Assembly (NCBI RefSeq): GCF_004833285.1 | Contig: NZ_STFG01000028.1 | Location: forward strand, 1-37,482 | Direction of reading: 5' to 3' | From: Lampropedia puyangensis | GTDB lineage: Bacteria > Pseudomonadota > Gammaproteobacteria > Burkholderiales > Burkholderiaceae_C | DNA: 37,482 nucleotides | In this document: piece after piece, positions 35,461-37,482 of the stretch | Layout: the number at the start of each line of letters is the position of its first letter | Position numbering within the stretch: the stretch's first letter is position 1 | Made by a program: the position numbers and the translations under genes | The notes under the pieces: generated by a model | The model's database searches: none | Told to the model about the DNA's origin: nothing | Seen by the model: only the letters and a program-made list of their open reading frames with translations

Positions 35461-36213
35461 TCAACCAGCCAGATGGACCCTATATGCATAGGCATCGCCC
35501 CGGAAGGTGCCTTCTACATATTCCACCATCCGCCCATCAACATCCAAACTTTTACGTTTGATCAATAAGCAAGGCATCGGAGTATCAAAACCAAAAGCTT
35601 GCATTTCCTGTTTGCTGCTCATAATGGCCTCGATACTTTGTTCTGCTCCTGCCATCTGGATGCCACAGTGCTCACGCAGCCAAGCGTAAATGGAACCTTC
35701 ACCACTCCAATCTTCAAGTTGAGGGGCCAAGCTCAAGTCGTACCACGCCAGCTCTCGAGACATAGGCACGCCATCGCCCATCCGCAAACGTCGTACATGC
35801 AGCAATGGGGCATTCGAAGGACGGCCAAAAATGCTGGCAATCGTCCGCTCATGCACGACCTCAAGTCCAAGCAGGCGGGTCGAGGGCTCCATGCCCAACT
35901 CCTGCATTTCCTCCGTAAACCCTTTCAAGCGCGACATAACGGGGCTAACACGAGGCATACCTTTAACCACCGTGCCGCCACGCCCATTTCCGCTAGCAAT
36001 GACATCCGCTTCACGTAATGCATCGTAGGCACGCTTAACTGTTGTTCTACTGACGTTAAGTGCATCGGCTAAATCACGCTCAGACGGCAAGTGGCTCCCT
36101 TCACTAAGAACACCACTGGCAATCAATGATTGCAGTTGACGCTGCAACTGCACATAAAACGGTTCGGGTTGCTCCTGTGCGAGATGAATATCCTGTATGC
36201 CTGTTGGTAACAT
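35461..36213 (-). CDS. GntR-family regulator, HutC subfamily
   Basis: Transcription regulator of 250 residues. The N-terminal winged helix-turn-helix is visible (YVQLQRQLQSLIASGVLSEGSHLPSERDLADALNVSRTTVKRAYDALREADV), followed by a UTRA effector-binding domain (TRLLGLEVVHERTIASIFGRPSNAPLLHVRRLRMGDGVPMSRELAWYDL, RKSLDVDGRMVEYVEGTFRGD). UTRA regulators of this kind often sense phosphorylated sugars or amino-acid derivatives. It is convergent with the IPTL-CTERM gene, and the nearby PfkB kinase makes a sugar-linked role plausible. An inverted repeat upstream of its own start may serve autoregulation. Confidence 0.87.
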   Translation of the reverse strand: MLPTGIQDIHLAQEQPEPFYVQLQRQLQSLIASGVLSEGSHLPSERDLADALNVSRTTVKRAYDALREADVIASGNGRGGTVVKGMPRVSPVMSRLKGFTEEMQELGMEPSTRLLGLEVVHERTIASIFGRPSNAPLLHVRRLRMGDGVPMSRELAWYDLSLAPQLEDWSGEGSIYAWLREHCGIQMAGAEQSIEAIMSSKQEMQAFGFDTPMPCLLIKRKSLDVDGRMVEYVEGTFRGDAYAYRVHLAG

Positions 36214-36243
36214 GAAGGTAACCTGTCTTTTCTGAACGCTTAC

Positions 36244-36259
36244 GTAATTGTCGCATTAC
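36244..36259 (-). promoter_or_regulatory. Inverted repeat upstream of the GntR gene
   Basis: GTAAT (36244-36248) and ATTAC (36255-36259) around a six-base spacer, with TTACGTAA (36240-36247) overlapping, 27 to 46 bp before the GntR start. Spacing and symmetry fit a dimeric GntR-family operator for autoregulation. Confidence 0.35.
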
Positions 36260-36391
36260 CTCCGAGACCTGCTCTACACCGCCATGGCGGCACTGGAAAA
36301 ATGGACGAATGGCCTCACTCAGGCTATTCTCTGCACAAAAAAACAGGCTCGTTGGCACAGCCCCCACAAAACTATTCTGTTTGGAGGTGAT

Positions 36392-37207
36392 ATGGCAGGC
36401 GTTGCATTGAATGCAGTTCCCGAAACCATGTTGTGGACCTTGCACAACAGGGCTCGCGAATCCATGCGGCCTGATGCGTTCTTTCACGACCCGCATGCAG
36501 AGCGCATTTACCAAGCCATCGACTACCCGTTCGAGCGCCACTTTGGCGCGCCCGACTCCTCTCACGCTGCACGCGCACTGGCCTTCGATGAAGTGATGGG
36601 TGCATGGCTTGCGCAGCACCCCTGCGGTTGGGTGGTGGAACTCGGCTCTGGGCTGGAGACGCAATGCCTGCGTCTGGACAACGGCCAAGTCAACTGGCTG
36701 AGCGTGGACTTGCCGCAATCCATGGCCTTCCGTGAACAATTTCTCACCCCCACCAAGCGCCTGCGCCACTTCAGCGGAGATGCACGCGAGACCACATGGA
36801 TGGAAGACATTCCGTTTAACGCACCCTTGTTCGTCAGCGCCCAAGGCATGATGATGTACTTCACTGAAGACGAAGTGCGCAGCCTGCTGCGGGCCATTGC
36901 AGCACGCTTCCCGAATGCGCAGTGCATGTTCGATACCGTGCCCGCCTGGACCGTTGCAGCCACCCAAAGCCCAGGAGGCCTCTGGAAAACCGGCCATTAC
37001 CGCATTCCAGCCATGCATTGGGGCGTAAGCGCCAACCACCTGCCGTTTTTGCTGCGCCAATGGCTTGGCACCAGCATCCAGGTGCATTGGTTGCCCTACC
37101 CCCATTACCGCGCTTTGCCTGCATGGTATTTCAGCTGGATCAAGGCATGGCCATGGGCCCATGACCTGATGCCGGGGATGGTTCATGTGGTACTCAATCC
37201 TGCCTGA
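36392..37207 (+). CDS. Class I SAM methyltransferase, leucine carboxyl methyltransferase family
   Basis: Methyltransferase of 271 residues, similar to the TcmP/Ppm1-like O-methyltransferases. It has the SAM-binding motif WVVELGSGLETQCLRLD (80-96), followed by VDLPQSMAFREQFL and DARETTW, and an FVSAQGMMMYFTEDEVR segment that is typical of the family; the N-terminus has SMRPDAFFHDPHAERIYQAIDY. The substrate is unknown. The start was placed at 36392 because GGAGG (36383-36387) is four bases upstream; the open frame continues 48 codons further, overlapping the GntR promoter region. It is divergent from the GntR gene. Confidence 0.85.
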   Translation: MAGVALNAVPETMLWTLHNRARESMRPDAFFHDPHAERIYQAIDYPFERHFGAPDSSHAARALAFDEVMGAWLAQHPCGWVVELGSGLETQCLRLDNGQVNWLSVDLPQSMAFREQFLTPTKRLRHFSGDARETTWMEDIPFNAPLFVSAQGMMMYFTEDEVRSLLRAIAARFPNAQCMFDTVPAWTVAATQSPGGLWKTGHYRIPAMHWGVSANHLPFLLRQWLGTSIQVHWLPYPHYRALPAWYFSWIKAWPWAHDLMPGMVHVVLNPA

Positions 37208-37319
37208 GCAGGCTATGCAGAGGTATCGCTGCGTAAGAACGTGTTTAGTATCTCCACGCAGACCGCGTTGGAGTCCAAAAAGGATGCGATGCGCGGCAAA
37301 AACTGCAATCAGGCTATCT

Positions 37320-37481
37320 CTATCTGACCGGCAAGAATTTTTCACGCAACAGCGCGCCTTTTGGCGCTCCTGCAAGGGTCTCCAAAAAGCGTATTGCAGC
37401 GTCGCCCGCGCGTAGCACCTGATAGAGATAAGAGCCCACACAGCCCATTCCCCGCCCAGCCTGCATACCCCATGCAGGTTT
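37320..37481 (-). CDS. Partial open frame running off the right edge
   Basis: Leftward frame open from the window end for 53 codons, stop TAG at 37320-37322. An internal ATG at 37466 would give a complete 48-residue protein beginning MQAGRGMGCVGSYLYQVLRAG and ending REKFLPVR. The residue composition looks protein-like and a run of charged C-terminal residues is present, but I do not recognise the family. A competing idea is a structured RNA: TATCTCTATC (37315-37324) pairs with GATAGAGATA (37421-37430), and GCGCC-AAAA-GGCGC is within it. Confidence 0.35.
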   Translation of the reverse strand, partial: KPAWGMQAGRGMGCVGSYLYQVLRAGDAAIRFLETLAGAPKGALLREKFLPVR

Positions 37482-37482
37482 T
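37460..37482 (+). terminator. Possible terminator hairpin at the right edge
   Basis: CCTGCAT-ACCCC-ATGCAGG followed by TTTT to the window end: a perfect 7-bp stem with the start of a T run, for plus-strand transcription from the methyltransferase gene 250 bp upstream or an unseen RNA. It also falls inside the leftward open frame at the edge, so it could be coincidental. Confidence 0.4.

Noticed and set aside
36104-37441. Long leftward open frame of 445 codons
   Set aside because: It overlaps the methyltransferase gene on the opposite strand, which has a clear ribosome site and SAM motif; its translation is rich in His, Cys and Arg with no fold.
1-37482. CRISPR arrays, tRNA or rRNA genes, insertion sequences
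   Set aside because: No regularly spaced repeats, no cloverleaf or rRNA-like sequence and no transposase were seen in reading both strands.

Overview
The window reads as chromosomal DNA of a betaproteobacterium of the order Burkholderiales, most probably Comamonadaceae or a close relative. The reasons are the IPTL-CTERM type surface protein tag, the tldD / pilR / ampD cluster, the UbiJ-UbiB pair beside a Tim44 protein, and the CreBC pair. This is inference from protein resemblance; no rRNA or tRNA gene is present to confirm it. Nearly all coding capacity is ordinary core metabolism; no IS element, prophage or CRISPR array was seen.

Layout, left to right. (1) 345-5061, leftward: tldD, bluB, pilR, ampD in one tight run (metallopeptidase, lower-ligand synthesis for B12, type IV pilus regulator, muropeptide amidase). 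(2) 5231-9625, leftward: a FecI-type sigma factor, a FecR-type anti-sigma/transducer and a TonB-dependent siderophore receptor, a classical cell-surface signalling set. (3) 9770-13835, leftward: priA and hemE, separated by about 730 bp of AT-rich gene-free DNA carrying several DnaA boxes, a candidate replication origin or DnaA-binding locus. (4) 14150-17194: uppP of an unusual sequence type, argP and argO divergent, and a small exported protein. (5) 17343-20926, leftward: a PBP5/6-type carboxypeptidase, an alpha/beta hydrolase and a PQQ-type sugar dehydrogenase. (6) 21242-26645: a lone cyclic-nucleotide-binding protein, a sodium:solute symporter, then ubiB, ubiJ and a Tim44-domain protein. (7) 27007-30509: a five-helix membrane protein, creC/creB and a barstar-family protein with no visible RNase. 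(8) 30920-37207, the accessory part: an exported ParB-like protein that carries an exosortase-type sorting tag near its N-terminus, a PfkB sugar kinase, a conventional C-terminally tagged IPTL-CTERM protein, a HutC-type GntR regulator and an O-methyltransferase of the leucine carboxyl methyltransferase family.

The most interesting signal is in region 8. Two nearby proteins carry almost the same tag (ATPVP, a few residues, PWA, hydrophobic helix, basic cluster). In one it ends the protein, as expected for exosortase H (XrtH) substrates. In the other it follows directly after the signal peptide, ahead of a second membrane helix and a roughly 440-residue domain with a VGPxGxLYLxDGHH motif and six cysteines. 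This suggests processing in the middle of a protein rather than at its C-terminus. I recall protein families being named for this idea (midcut-by-XrtH) but cannot check that here. The PfkB kinase between the two has a helically phased direct repeat over its start, and part of that element recurs upstream of the IPTL-CTERM gene, hinting at shared control.

Both window edges hold short unassigned stretches: a leftward open frame running off the right end, and hairpin-rich sequence at the left end.
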